A stretch of 37,269 nt of DNA from an uncultured Pseudomonadota bacterium. GTDB taxonomy: Bacteria > Myxococcota_A > UBA796 > SXON01. Below are positions 15,603 through 23,490 of this stretch, in pieces; the first letter of the stretch is position 1; each line of letters opens with the position of its first letter. The notes beneath the pieces are model-generated. The model was not told the DNA's origin, made no database searches, and worked only from the letters and a program-made list of their open reading frames with translations. The stretch covers positions 1 to 37,269 of the forward strand of contig CAIXRH010000142.1 of assembly GCA_903921785.1 (NCBI GenBank), given 5' to 3'. The translations under genes and the position numbers were made by a program.

Positions 15603-15676
15603 GTGGGCCAGCCCGAAAGTGGGCCAGCCCGAAAGTGGGCCAGCCCGAAAGTGGGCCAGCCCGAAAGTGGGCCAGG
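15603..15676 (+). repeat. 16-bp tandem repeat, four exact copies plus a partial
   Basis: The unit GTGGGCCAGCCCGAAA is repeated exactly at 15603, 15619, 15635 and 15651, then a 10-base partial copy (GTGGGCCAGG) follows. A degenerate partial unit precedes the array. A 16-base unit cycles through all three frames, so the array is not coding. Each unit contains GGGCC...GGCCC-type pairing potential with its neighbours. Confidence 0.95.
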
Positions 15677-15850
15677 CGTGTGACGTCACGGGCGAACCGG
15701 CCGGGGCGCTCGTGGCGGCAGGACCCAGCGCCACCCCCCACGTTCGCCGAGGCAATGGCGGCGCAACTCGCGACGCCGGGAACCCCGCCCCCCCGGCGCC
15801 GCGTCCTCGCCGGGCGAGCGGTGCGCACGGCCGGTCGGTATCCGCCTTCT

Positions 15851-15886
15851 CTCCGTGCCCTCCGGGTGCTCTTCGGTGCCGTCGTC
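15851..15886 (-). repeat. inverted counterpart of the 9-bp-periodic block
   Basis: On the plus strand it reads CTCCGTGCC, CTCCGGGTG, CTCTTCGGT and GCCGTCGTC as 9-base units; the complement gives the same xxCACGGAG style as 15408-15452. The two blocks face each other about 400 bp apart and enclose the tandem repeat. Confidence 0.4.
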
Positions 15887-16080
15887 CTCGACCATCGGCG
15901 CGGCGGGGCATGCGACGCGCCCGTCGGCGGCAGTTCAGCCCAGGGATCGGCCCGGGTGAACGCGTCAACCATCGCGTACCGGGGCCTCGGCCGAGCCACG
16001 CCGGACGCCGGGGTCAACGGATGGGGTCCCTGGGATGACCGGTCGTCGGGCCCGGCTCGTCGCGGCGCCGGTCGGTTCGC

Positions 16081-16728
16081 TCAGTAGTAGAAGTAGTAGT
16101 ACGCCAACGTGCCCGTCGTCTGGTTCATCAGCGGGCGCTCGAAGGTGGCGTCGTACTTGTCGCCCGCCACGTTGTAGGAGGCCGACGACGGGAAGTTGTA
16201 CCCGTAGAGGAACCAGCCGTTGTAGCGGGAGCCGTTCACGTGGCCCCACACGACGTCGGTGAGCAGGTAGTTGATCGTCGTGTAGGTGTAGATGTACTCC
16301 TGGCTCCAGCCGAAGCCGTCGAGCTCCGTGCCGAAGTAGAAGTCGGTGTAGTTGTAGTACGAGAAGATGGTCGGGCGGAGGAAGTCGCGGCAGCCATCGC
16401 CGCGGCGATCGCCGCCGGTGAGCTGAACCGTGAAGGAATATTCGCAGTCCGGGCAGCCGTGGGCGCCGGGGCCGACGCTGGTGTATTCCGCGTAGATGTC
16501 GCAGAGGTACTGCTTGTCGCTCAGGGTGCGCGCGCCCAGCCCGCGCTCGGCGGTGAGCGACTCCGCGTCGGCGTCGTACTTGAGGCTGCCGTGCCACATG
16601 ATGAACGCCGTGCCGGTGTCGGGGCCCGGATCGGTGACGACCTGCGTGTCGCCCGTGTCGGTCGTGCCGGTCGAAGGGCCGGTGTAGCAGCCGAAGAGCA
16701 GCAGTAGCGGGGAGGCGCGGAGGGTCAC
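16081..16728 (-). CDS. Tyr-rich lipoprotein, unknown function
   Basis: This 215-residue lipoprotein has a GTG start, a signal peptide and the lipobox LLFGC (Cys14). A linker of Asp, Thr and Gly (TGTTDTGDT and PGPDTGT) follows, the style used by other surface lipoproteins in this window. The globular part has few cysteines (CDIY, CPDCEY, CRDF), possibly two disulfides, and is rich in Tyr, Phe, Asn and Trp, with many YxY patterns suggesting beta strands. It ends in six aromatic residues (YYYFYY), an extreme C-terminus that may serve in membrane or beta-barrel assembly. No family is recognised. It is divergent from the PHP-hydrolase operon, with a 92-bp spacer. Confidence 0.8.
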   Translation of the reverse strand: MTLRASPLLLLFGCYTGPSTGTTDTGDTQVVTDPGPDTGTAFIMWHGSLKYDADAESLTAERGLGARTLSDKQYLCDIYAEYTSVGPGAHGCPDCEYSFTVQLTGGDRRGDGCRDFLRPTIFSYYNYTDFYFGTELDGFGWSQEYIYTYTTINYLLTDVVWGHVNGSRYNGWFLYGYNFPSSASYNVAGDKYDATFERPLMNQTTGTLAYYYFYY

Positions 16729-16820
16729 GTTTCTACGGTACCCGTGTCCGGCCGTGCACGCCAGCCTTTCGAGCCCGTGGCGGCGGCCCGAGGCCGGTGC
16801 TAAGGTCCGGCCCGACTCCG

Positions 16821-18476
16821 ATGCTCATCTTCCTCATCAGCGTGGCCCGTGCGGGAGACGACTTCGAGGACAGCCGGTTCTTCTATGGCGACATCCATAG
16901 CCACACCGGCGCGTCGGGCGATGGCGGCAGCGCCGACCTCGGCAGCTGCATCAACTTCAGCACGGGGGCGCCTGCGTCCTGCGGGAACGTGGCCGACATC
17001 GGCACCACGGCGCGCGCCAACGGGCTGGACTTCTTGTCCACGGTGGATCACGTCACGTCGGCGCAGGCCACCACCACCGAGGCCGACTTCCTCCAGGTCT
17101 TCCACCTGGTGGACTCGCTCAACGACCCGGCCCACGAGTTCATCACCCTCCCCGGCGCGGAGGACTTCGTCGAGCTCCCCGACGGCTCGGACGTGGGCCA
17201 CCGCAGCCTGATCTTCTTCGGGGACTCCGCCAGCCTGACCGGGCTCACCCGTGTGGACGCCGAGCCGAGCGGCTCGATCAGCAACGACGTGGCCGACTGC
17301 TCGGCGCTCACCACGTTCATGGATGGGCTCACCGCCCGCTTCGGCCCCGCGCTCCTCCTCCCGCACCACCCCGGCGTGAAGAAGCCGATGGCGACGGACT
17401 GGGCGTGCTTCGACCCCACGTACGAGCCGCTCGTCGAGGTGTACTCCGAGCATGGCAGCTCCATGTCCGCCGGCTCCACGTTCGACATCCCGTGGAGCGG
17501 CTACCAGCCGAGCGGCACCGTGCAGACCGCGCTCGATCCCGCCGGGTTCAGCCTCCGCTTCGGCTTCGGCGCGGGGAGCGACAACCACGACACCCACCCG
17601 GGGCAGACCTGCGGCATCGACACGGTGCAGGACCAGCCCTACGGCTCGGGCATCACCGTCGTCTTCCAGCCGAGCACCGCCAGCTTCGACCGCACCGCCA
17701 TCTACGACGCCTTCATGGAGCGGCGCACCTACGCCTCCACCGGGCCTCACGTGCCGCTGGTGGTCGAAGCGCGGCTCACGGACGGGACGGTCCTCGGCGG
17801 GATGGGCGAGGCGGTCGAGTTCGCCACCGGGCAGGACCTCGTGGTCGAAGCGCGAATGCCGGCGAGCACCTTCCCCGACGTCGTCGAGGTCGTGGCGGTG
17901 GGGCCGGCCGGCAGCTGGCCGCTCGTCGCGGGGGTGAAGGGCACGTGGACGGCGACCATCCCCGCGCTGGAGGTGCCCGAACACCTCTTCGTGGACGTGG
18001 AGCTCGACGCCTCGGTGCTCTGGCCCGACGGCTGCGAAGACGGCGGCGCCGACACCTTCGATCACCTCTGGAGCTCCCCCATCTGGTTCGACCCCACCGG
18101 CACCGACGCCGACGGCGACGGGTGGACCGTGGAGGAGGGCGACTGCGACGACAAGAACGACAAGGTGAACCCGGGCGCGATGGAGGCTTGCGGGCGGGAC
18201 GTCGCCGATCAGGACTGCGACGGGATCCCCGCCAGTGAGGACCCCGACTGCATCGACGACACCGGCGTGGACACCGGCACGGACACCGCGGAGACCGGCG
18301 GCGACACCGCGGAGGACTCTGCTCCGCCCGTGGTGATCCCGGACGACACCGGCTCGGGGCTCACCGGGCCCCTGGCGACGCACCGGTGTGCGTGTGATGC
18401 CGGCGGGGCGGGCGCGTTCGGCCTGGCGGCGGCGGGGGCGGCGCTTTTGGTGACGATGCGACGGAGGCGGCCGTGA
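16821..18476 (+). CDS. surface PHP-type phosphoesterase/DUF3604-like protein with MopE motif and MYXO-CTERM-like tail
   Basis: The 551-residue secreted protein starts at 16821, giving a clean signal peptide (MLIFLISVARA). The catalytic domain (about 18-330) begins FFYGDIHSHTGASGDG, the metal-binding HxH of PHP/DUF3604 enzymes (His26, His28). STVDHV (Asp76-His77), LPHHPG and GSDNHDTHPG supply further metal ligands. Residues about 330-425 look beta-sandwich-like. Near 430-475 is a MopE-type motif (DADGDGWTVEEGDCDD, then PGAMEACG and QDCDGIP), then a Thr/Asp/Gly linker. The tail is Cys-containing (CACDAGG), hydrophobic, and ends RRRRP, like the MYXO-CTERM sorting signal. It is first in the operon and overlaps the next gene by GTGA. 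Substrate unknown; a phosphoester or sugar-phosphate is only plausible. Confidence 0.85.
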   Translation: MLIFLISVARAGDDFEDSRFFYGDIHSHTGASGDGGSADLGSCINFSTGAPASCGNVADIGTTARANGLDFLSTVDHVTSAQATTTEADFLQVFHLVDSLNDPAHEFITLPGAEDFVELPDGSDVGHRSLIFFGDSASLTGLTRVDAEPSGSISNDVADCSALTTFMDGLTARFGPALLLPHHPGVKKPMATDWACFDPTYEPLVEVYSEHGSSMSAGSTFDIPWSGYQPSGTVQTALDPAGFSLRFGFGAGSDNHDTHPGQTCGIDTVQDQPYGSGITVVFQPSTASFDRTAIYDAFMERRTYASTGPHVPLVVEARLTDGTVLGGMGEAVEFATGQDLVVEARMPASTFPDVVEVVAVGPAGSWPLVAGVKGTWTATIPALEVPEHLFVDVELDASVLWPDGCEDGGADTFDHLWSSPIWFDPTGTDADGDGWTVEEGDCDDKNDKVNPGAMEACGRDVADQDCDGIPASEDPDCIDDTGVDTGTDTAETGGDTAEDSAPPVVIPDDTGSGLTGPLATHRCACDAGGAGAFGLAAAGAALLVTMRRRRP

Positions 18477-19804
18477 TCCTGTTCTTCTTCGCGTGCGCGA
18501 CCGACGACGACTTCCCCATGCCCGACTTCGGGGGTGACAGCGGCACCGCCGACCTTGGGCCGATCGCGTTGACCGCCGCCGGCCCCAAGGCGCCCGTCGA
18601 CGAGTGCGAAGAAGCGTGTTTCCACGTGGCGGCGACGCGCGGCGGGCTCGCGCAACGCGGCGTGAGCGTGGATGTGTGGATGGGGGACACCGTGATCGCC
18701 GCCGATCTGGTGACCCGCGAGGACGGCACGGCCGACGCCTGCGTCGCCGGCCTCCCGGTCGGCCAGTACGGCGTCACCGCCCTCGCGGAGTACGGGGAGC
18801 TCCGCGCCAGCGCGAGCACGTCCGTGGATATCCGCGAATTCGGCTGGGTCGACGGGTTCGTCCGCGACGACACCCCCGTCACCGAGATGCCGTGGACGCC
18901 GGAGTTCACCCGCACGTCTCCCGATCCGGTGCTGCCGGCGGGGGAAGCTGGCACCTGGGACTCCATCGGGACGCTCCTGCCGTCCGTTGCGCGCACCAAC
19001 TCCGGCTACGTCATGTGGTACGCCGGCACCGCCGCGGACGACTACATCGTCGGCGCCGCGACCTCTCCGGACGGCGTGGAGTGGACGAAGGACCCACGGA
19101 ACCCGCTGTTCACCGGCGACGGCATCGAGGGGAGCTGGCGCCGCTACAGCACGAACTCCCCGATGATCGTCGAACACGACGGCACCTGGTACATGTACTA
19201 CACCGGCCGTGCCGAAGAGACCGGCAACCTCACCCTCGGTCTGGCCACCGGCACCGACCCGGTGCACCTCACGGACGTCGCCACCAACCCTGTCTTCAGC
19301 TGGAACGACGACGAGTCGTCGTGGGCGGGTCAGGCGGCGGCGCACCCCGCGGTCATCTACAACCCCGCCGGCTGGTGGGAGCTCTGGTATTCCACGGGGT
19401 ACCACAAGATTGGGTACGCCTACTCCCCGGACGGGCTCTCCTGGTCGCGCTACTGCAAGAACCCGGTGTTCGAGGGGGATCCGGAGAACCTCGACTGGGA
19501 GACCAACCAGGTGAAGGCCAACGAGGTGATCCTCTGGCACGACTGGTACTTCATGACCTATTCGGCGGGGGACACCGGGGCGTTCACCATCGGGTGGGCC
19601 GCGAGCCGCGACGGTTTGCACTGGCTGCGCAACCCGGAGCCGGTCTTCCTCCCCCCCGAGGAACCGGGCACCTGGGAGAGTAATTCGGTCCTCTCGGCGC
19701 CGATCATGCCGGTGGGGGACGAGCTCTGGATGTGGTACTCCGGCACCGGCATGACCGGCTCCGCGATCGGCCTCGCCACCGCGTCGATGGACGACGCGCC
19801 ATGA
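18473..19804 (+). CDS. lipoprotein with five-bladed beta-propeller (GH43/GH130-like fold)
   Basis: The 443-residue product starts GTG within the stop of the previous gene. The N-terminus MILFFFAC suggests a lipobox (Cys8), followed by a short DSGTADLG linker. Residues about 30-115 form an Ig/Cna-B-like beta domain. The remainder shows a five-fold pattern of Trp/Tyr strands: SGYVMWYAG, GTWYMYYTG, GWWELWYST, DWYFMTYSA and DELWMWYSG. Neighbouring SPDGVEWTKDP- and SPDGLSWSRYC-type turns are typical of GH43/GH32/GH130-like propellers. Whether catalytic acids are kept cannot be judged by eye, so a binding role is also possible. It overlaps the next gene by ATGA. Confidence 0.85.
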   Translation: MILFFFACATDDDFPMPDFGGDSGTADLGPIALTAAGPKAPVDECEEACFHVAATRGGLAQRGVSVDVWMGDTVIAADLVTREDGTADACVAGLPVGQYGVTALAEYGELRASASTSVDIREFGWVDGFVRDDTPVTEMPWTPEFTRTSPDPVLPAGEAGTWDSIGTLLPSVARTNSGYVMWYAGTAADDYIVGAATSPDGVEWTKDPRNPLFTGDGIEGSWRRYSTNSPMIVEHDGTWYMYYTGRAEETGNLTLGLATGTDPVHLTDVATNPVFSWNDDESSWAGQAAAHPAVIYNPAGWWELWYSTGYHKIGYAYSPDGLSWSRYCKNPVFEGDPENLDWETNQVKANEVILWHDWYFMTYSAGDTGAFTIGWAASRDGLHWLRNPEPVFLPPEEPGTWESNSVLSAPIMPVGDELWMWYSGTGMTGSAIGLATASMDDAP

Positions 19805-22077
19805 TCGTGCTGCTCCTCCTCGCGAGCTGTCGCCACGGAGCGCCGGCGCCCGACGACACCGCCGTGGCCACGGACACCGACACCGGCGGCGACACCGCCG
19901 CCGTCCACTATGGCCTCGAGGAGGTCGCCAGCGGCACCCTCCCCGGGCAGACGGACGTCCTCGCTTCCGTGGTCAACCCGCTCACCGGCGTCACCTATGC
20001 GGTCGACGCCGACGGGATGATGATCCGCTACATCCTCGACACCTACGTGGTGCCCAGCGGGGATTTCTGCGCCGGCGGCACGGTGGACGAGAATGGGGTC
20101 TGCCGCGGCGGCATCACCTGGACCAGCGGGCGCATCGAGAGCCCGAACCGCACCGTCTCGATGTGCCTCGACCGGGTGCACGGGGAGCTCTACCAGCTGA
20201 AAGCCGGCGGCGAGAACGTCGAGGTGGTGGACGTGTCCCTGGAGGGGCTCGACCCGTACACCTACGAGCGTGCGGTTCGGAACCCCAAGTTCCCCGAGCC
20301 GATCGCCGCCGCGGTGAACTGGACCGGCCCCTGCGACTACGACCCCAACGGCGACCTGCTGATCCTCACCTCGGGCCCCCAGATGGCGCTCGCCGAGCTC
20401 ACCACGGGGGACACGCCCGAGGTGCAGAAGACGGTGCCGCTCGGCTTCGCCCCCGGCAAGCTGTTCGTGGTGGACGAGCGCATCTACGTCGCGGACCTCT
20501 CGGGGCAGCGCATCGTCGCGCTCGACGAGGTGTCGATGCACGAGGCGGCGAGCTGGGCTGCGCCGGCGCCGATCGAAGACTTCGCGGCGGGCCGCGCTTC
20601 GGGGGACACCTGGGCCGCGCTCGGCACCTCCGGCGTGGCGCACGTCACCTTCAGCGCCGACGGAACGCCGCTCCCCAGCCTGATCGCCATCGATGGGGAC
20701 ACCCACTCGATCGTGGCCGACCCTGGCCGCGGCGTGGCCTGGGCGCTCACCACCACCGCCACCGGGGACGTCGTGGAGCTCCTCCAGGGCGGTGAGGTCC
20801 GCGCGACCTACGTGGTCCCCGGAGAGGGGCTCTCCCTCGCCGAGCCCAGCGCCACCGGCGACATGAGCGTGTTCTACGCGCCGACGACGGGTGGCGATGT
20901 CGCGTGGACCACCCTGGCGCCGGTGGAGGACGCGCAGACGGAGGACCCGCTCCGGATCTTCCTCTTTACGACGATCGAAGAGCCGTCGGACGCCAACATG
21001 GCGGAGCCGTGCGTCGGCGGGAGCGCCTCGTTCGCCACCGAGCTGGCGCTGGTGCGCAACAACGCCCGCGTCTTGTCGACCCTCGGGGTGCCCATCGCGA
21101 TGGCGATCACCGACAACTTCGCCGAGAAGGCGGAGGAGTGCGGGGAGACCGCCATCTACCAGGAGCTCTCCGACTACGGCTTTGAGCTCGGTGCGATGCT
21201 CCACAACCGCCCCTGCTACAACTGCACCAGCGGCGGCGCGGACTACAACCCCGATCTCTGCACCCCGGACGACCCCAACTACATCGCGGCCGCCAGCGGC
21301 GCGGCCTGCTTCCCCGACGACCCCGACTACTGCGGCTGGGGCGACTACGACTGCTACTACGCCTTCCTCGCCCCCCGGGTGGACATCGCGGACCGCAACA
21401 TCCCCGGTGGCGCGTCGTTCATCGTCGGCGGAGACCGCCACGGCATGTGGAGCTACGACTGGATCCGCCTCTATCGGGAGGTGGAGCGGCCGAGCATCGG
21501 GCTCACCGGCTTCGACCTCACGATGTTCGCGGGGACCTGGGCCTACAACGTCATCGACTACGACGACCCGCGCGGCAAGAACCCTTCGCCGTGGCATGTG
21601 GACCGCCGGGACCCGGCGTGGCACCTCGCCGACATCGACGCCTGGGACCAGGACAGCCCCACCTCGAACCTGCTCTACCTCTCGGGCAACAACTCTGCGA
21701 CGGTGAAGATCGCCGAGCAGCAGCAGTCCGGCTTGTACATGCTCGACTTCTTCGAAGTGGCGAGCGAGGTGGCCTACCGCCCCGACGACTACGAGGTGCA
21801 GTGGCAGCTCCTCCGGAGCGCCGTGCAGAACCGCAAGCCGGGCGCGATCAACACCTGGTACTTCCACATCCACGACACCGGCACGCTCAACCTCCGCGAC
21901 GCGGCGGACCTCCCCGTGCTGTGGGACGCCGATGGCGATGGGGGAGAGGAGGCGATCTCGGCCGAGCAGATGCTCACCGACTTCATCGCCCGGATCAACG
22001 GTCGGTATGGCGGCACGGGCGCGGTGAGCTGGAGCTACCCCTCTGAGATCCGTGCGCTCGACCCGCAGCGGCCCTGA
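19801..22077 (+). CDS. lipoprotein with propeller-like and polysaccharide-deacetylase-like domains
   Basis: This 758-residue lipoprotein has the lipobox LLASC (Cys10) and an Asp/Thr/Gly linker (DTDTGGDTAA). Residues about 35-380 show repeated short strands with LYQL, LFVVDERIYVADLSGQRIVALD and similar turns, pointing to an NHL-like beta-propeller. From about 385 the fold changes: IFLFTTIEEPSDANM, then LGVPIAMAITDNFAEKAEE and YGFELGAMLHNRPC, the sort of order seen in NodB-type polysaccharide deacetylases (search strand, then ExGxHxxxR). The C-terminal part contains a cysteine-rich insert (CYNCTSGGADYNPDLC), NTWYFHIHDTG and an Asp-rich DADGDGGEE loop that could bind calcium. Deacetylase activity is inferred, not shown. 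Confidence 0.8.
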   Translation: MIVLLLLASCRHGAPAPDDTAVATDTDTGGDTAAVHYGLEEVASGTLPGQTDVLASVVNPLTGVTYAVDADGMMIRYILDTYVVPSGDFCAGGTVDENGVCRGGITWTSGRIESPNRTVSMCLDRVHGELYQLKAGGENVEVVDVSLEGLDPYTYERAVRNPKFPEPIAAAVNWTGPCDYDPNGDLLILTSGPQMALAELTTGDTPEVQKTVPLGFAPGKLFVVDERIYVADLSGQRIVALDEVSMHEAASWAAPAPIEDFAAGRASGDTWAALGTSGVAHVTFSADGTPLPSLIAIDGDTHSIVADPGRGVAWALTTTATGDVVELLQGGEVRATYVVPGEGLSLAEPSATGDMSVFYAPTTGGDVAWTTLAPVEDAQTEDPLRIFLFTTIEEPSDANMAEPCVGGSASFATELALVRNNARVLSTLGVPIAMAITDNFAEKAEECGETAIYQELSDYGFELGAMLHNRPCYNCTSGGADYNPDLCTPDDPNYIAAASGAACFPDDPDYCGWGDYDCYYAFLAPRVDIADRNIPGGASFIVGGDRHGMWSYDWIRLYREVERPSIGLTGFDLTMFAGTWAYNVIDYDDPRGKNPSPWHVDRRDPAWHLADIDAWDQDSPTSNLLYLSGNNSATVKIAEQQQSGLYMLDFFEVASEVAYRPDDYEVQWQLLRSAVQNRKPGAINTWYFHIHDTGTLNLRDAADLPVLWDADGDGGEEAISAEQMLTDFIARINGRYGGTGAVSWSYPSEIRALDPQRP

Positions 22078-22098
22078 CGGCGGGGTAGGAGGGGGGCC

Positions 22099-23490
22099 GT
22101 GATCGCCGCGCTGTTCGCCCTCGCCGTCCCCGCTGCCTACGCGGCGGACACCCTCTATGACTACCGCGGCCCGTTCCCGGCGGGGCAATACACCGCCACG
22201 CAGATCGGCGCGTTCATGCGGAAGGATCAGAGCGCGCCGCACGAGGTGCGCCTGCCCGGCTCCGACGCGTGGGTTCCCGCGGCCCACGTGCCGGAGATCG
22301 CCGCCGCCTGGCTGCGCGATCCGGTGAGCGGCCCGGGCGCGGTGCCGATGCCCGCGGCGCCGGAGAAGGCCGCCGCCGAGGCCATCCCGGAGCACGGCCC
22401 GTTCCAGGTCGGCGCGCACACCCGCGGCGGCGTGAACCCCGGCCTCAAGGACGACGACTCCGAGGCGGCGCTCCAGCCCGTCGAGGGGAGGGAGTCCCCC
22501 GAGGAAGCGGCGAAGGACGGCCTCCACGGCCTCGGCGAGGTCTGGGCCGGCGTGGACTTCCCGTTGGGCGATGGCGCGGGCGATCCGGCGCCGGAGTTGC
22601 GGCGGCTGGCGGGCGGCGCCGAGTGGCGCGGCGGTCCGGTGGTCGGCCGGGTGTACCTGCGGTTCGACGCCGCCTCCGACGCAGGCGTACACCTCGAGGA
22701 CGCGTGGGTGCGCGCGGGCGCGCACGACGGCAAGGGCGGCTTCGGTCGGATCGGCGTGGCCCGGCCCGCGTTCGCCGCGATGGACCGGTTCGAAGAAGGG
22801 CGTCGCTACTGGGTGCCCGGCGCCTCGGCCGACCTGGAGCGCACCGCCGGCTTCGAGCCCGACGCGACGCTCGGCCTCGGCGGCGGCTACGTCGGCGCGC
22901 ACGTCACCGCGTCCGCCGAGCTGGCCGACGGGGCGGATGGCGGGGAGGCCGGTACACCCGGCGACCAGGTCGACTTCGGGTCGTTGGAGGCGCGCGGCCG
23001 GGTGGAGCTGGCGCTCGGCGGGGAAGGGGAAGAAGCCCCCGGGCAGCTCGGCCTGAGCGTGGGCTACCGGGCCCCCGCGCTGGGGGACACCACGCCGCGC
23101 CTCCTCGGGGCGCTCCATGCCGAGCTCAACCTCCGCCGGGTGCACCTCTTCGTGGAGGGCCTCGGCGGGATGCAGGGCGAAGCGGCCGATCAGGTGCCCC
23201 TCGTGGGCGGGATGGCCACGCTCTCGGCGGACGTGCCGTTCTCGGGCGACGTGGTGCAGCAGCTCTCCTTCGTGGTCGGCGGCCTCGCCTGGGACCCCGC
23301 GATCAGCGGCCTCCCCGAGGAGAAGGACGTGCCCGACGCGGAATACCGCGCCCGTGCGGCCGCGAACCTCGCCTGGGCGGTCGGCCCCTCGGACCTGATC
23401 ACGGGCGTGGGCTGGGAGCTCACGGTGCCCCAGGACCTCGCGGTGCCGGTGAGCCAGGCCCTGGTGGTCGAGGCGGCGTGGCGGTACTGA
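22099..23490 (+). CDS. outer-membrane beta-barrel protein with GYF_2-like N-terminus
   Basis: The 463-residue product starts GTG, 21 bp after the previous gene, and has a signal peptide ending AYA. Residues about 17-70 ([19 protein letters not shown], then a [10 protein letters not shown] segment) resemble the GYF_2 fold, in which a GP motif is followed by W-x-PA-x-VPEL. After an Ala/Glu-rich linker, residues about 140-463 alternate polar and hydrophobic residues with repeated GLG, GGYVG and [10 protein letters not shown] strands, and the chain ends in an aromatic residue (WRY). This is the pattern of an outer-membrane barrel, loosely like phosphate-type porins. The stop overlaps the next start by 13 bp. 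Role: probable pore or assembly partner for the surface operon. Confidence 0.75.
   Translation: MIAALFALAVPAAYAADTLYDYRGPFPAGQYTATQIGAFMRKDQSAPHEVRLPGSDAWVPAAHVPEIAAAWLRDPVSGPGAVPMPAAPEKAAAEAIPEHGPFQVGAHTRGGVNPGLKDDDSEAALQPVEGRESPEEAAKDGLHGLGEVWAGVDFPLGDGAGDPAPELRRLAGGAEWRGGPVVGRVYLRFDAASDAGVHLEDAWVRAGAHDGKGGFGRIGVARPAFAAMDRFEEGRRYWVPGASADLERTAGFEPDATLGLGGGYVGAHVTASAELADGADGGEAGTPGDQVDFGSLEARGRVELALGGEGEEAPGQLGLSVGYRAPALGDTTPRLLGALHAELNLRRVHLFVEGLGGMQGEAADQVPLVGGMATLSADVPFSGDVVQQLSFVVGGLAWDPAISGLPEEKDVPDAEYRARAAANLAWAVGPSDLITGVGWELTVPQDLAVPVSQALVVEAAWRY

Larger units (their letters stand above)
15304..16080. other. 780-bp gene-free repeat island
   Basis: No protein gene is supported here; the open frames are arginine/proline-rich composition artefacts. 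The stretch contains a hairpin after the regulator gene, a 9-bp-periodic block (15408-15452) with an opposite-strand counterpart (15851-15886), a 7-bp-stem inverted repeat (ACGGTCC at 15459-15465 with GGACCGT at 15477-15483), four 16-bp tandem repeats (15603-15676) and a 36-bp segment (15935-15970) similar to 1711-1745. Confidence 0.65.

Noticed and set aside
15603-15676. Tandem array as a CRISPR
   Set aside because: The units are contiguous with no spacers, and no cas genes are nearby.
15329-16087. Several plus- and minus-strand frames in the repeat island
   Set aside because: Arg/Pro/Gly-rich composition, passage through a 16-bp tandem repeat in all frames, no ribosome binding site or family.
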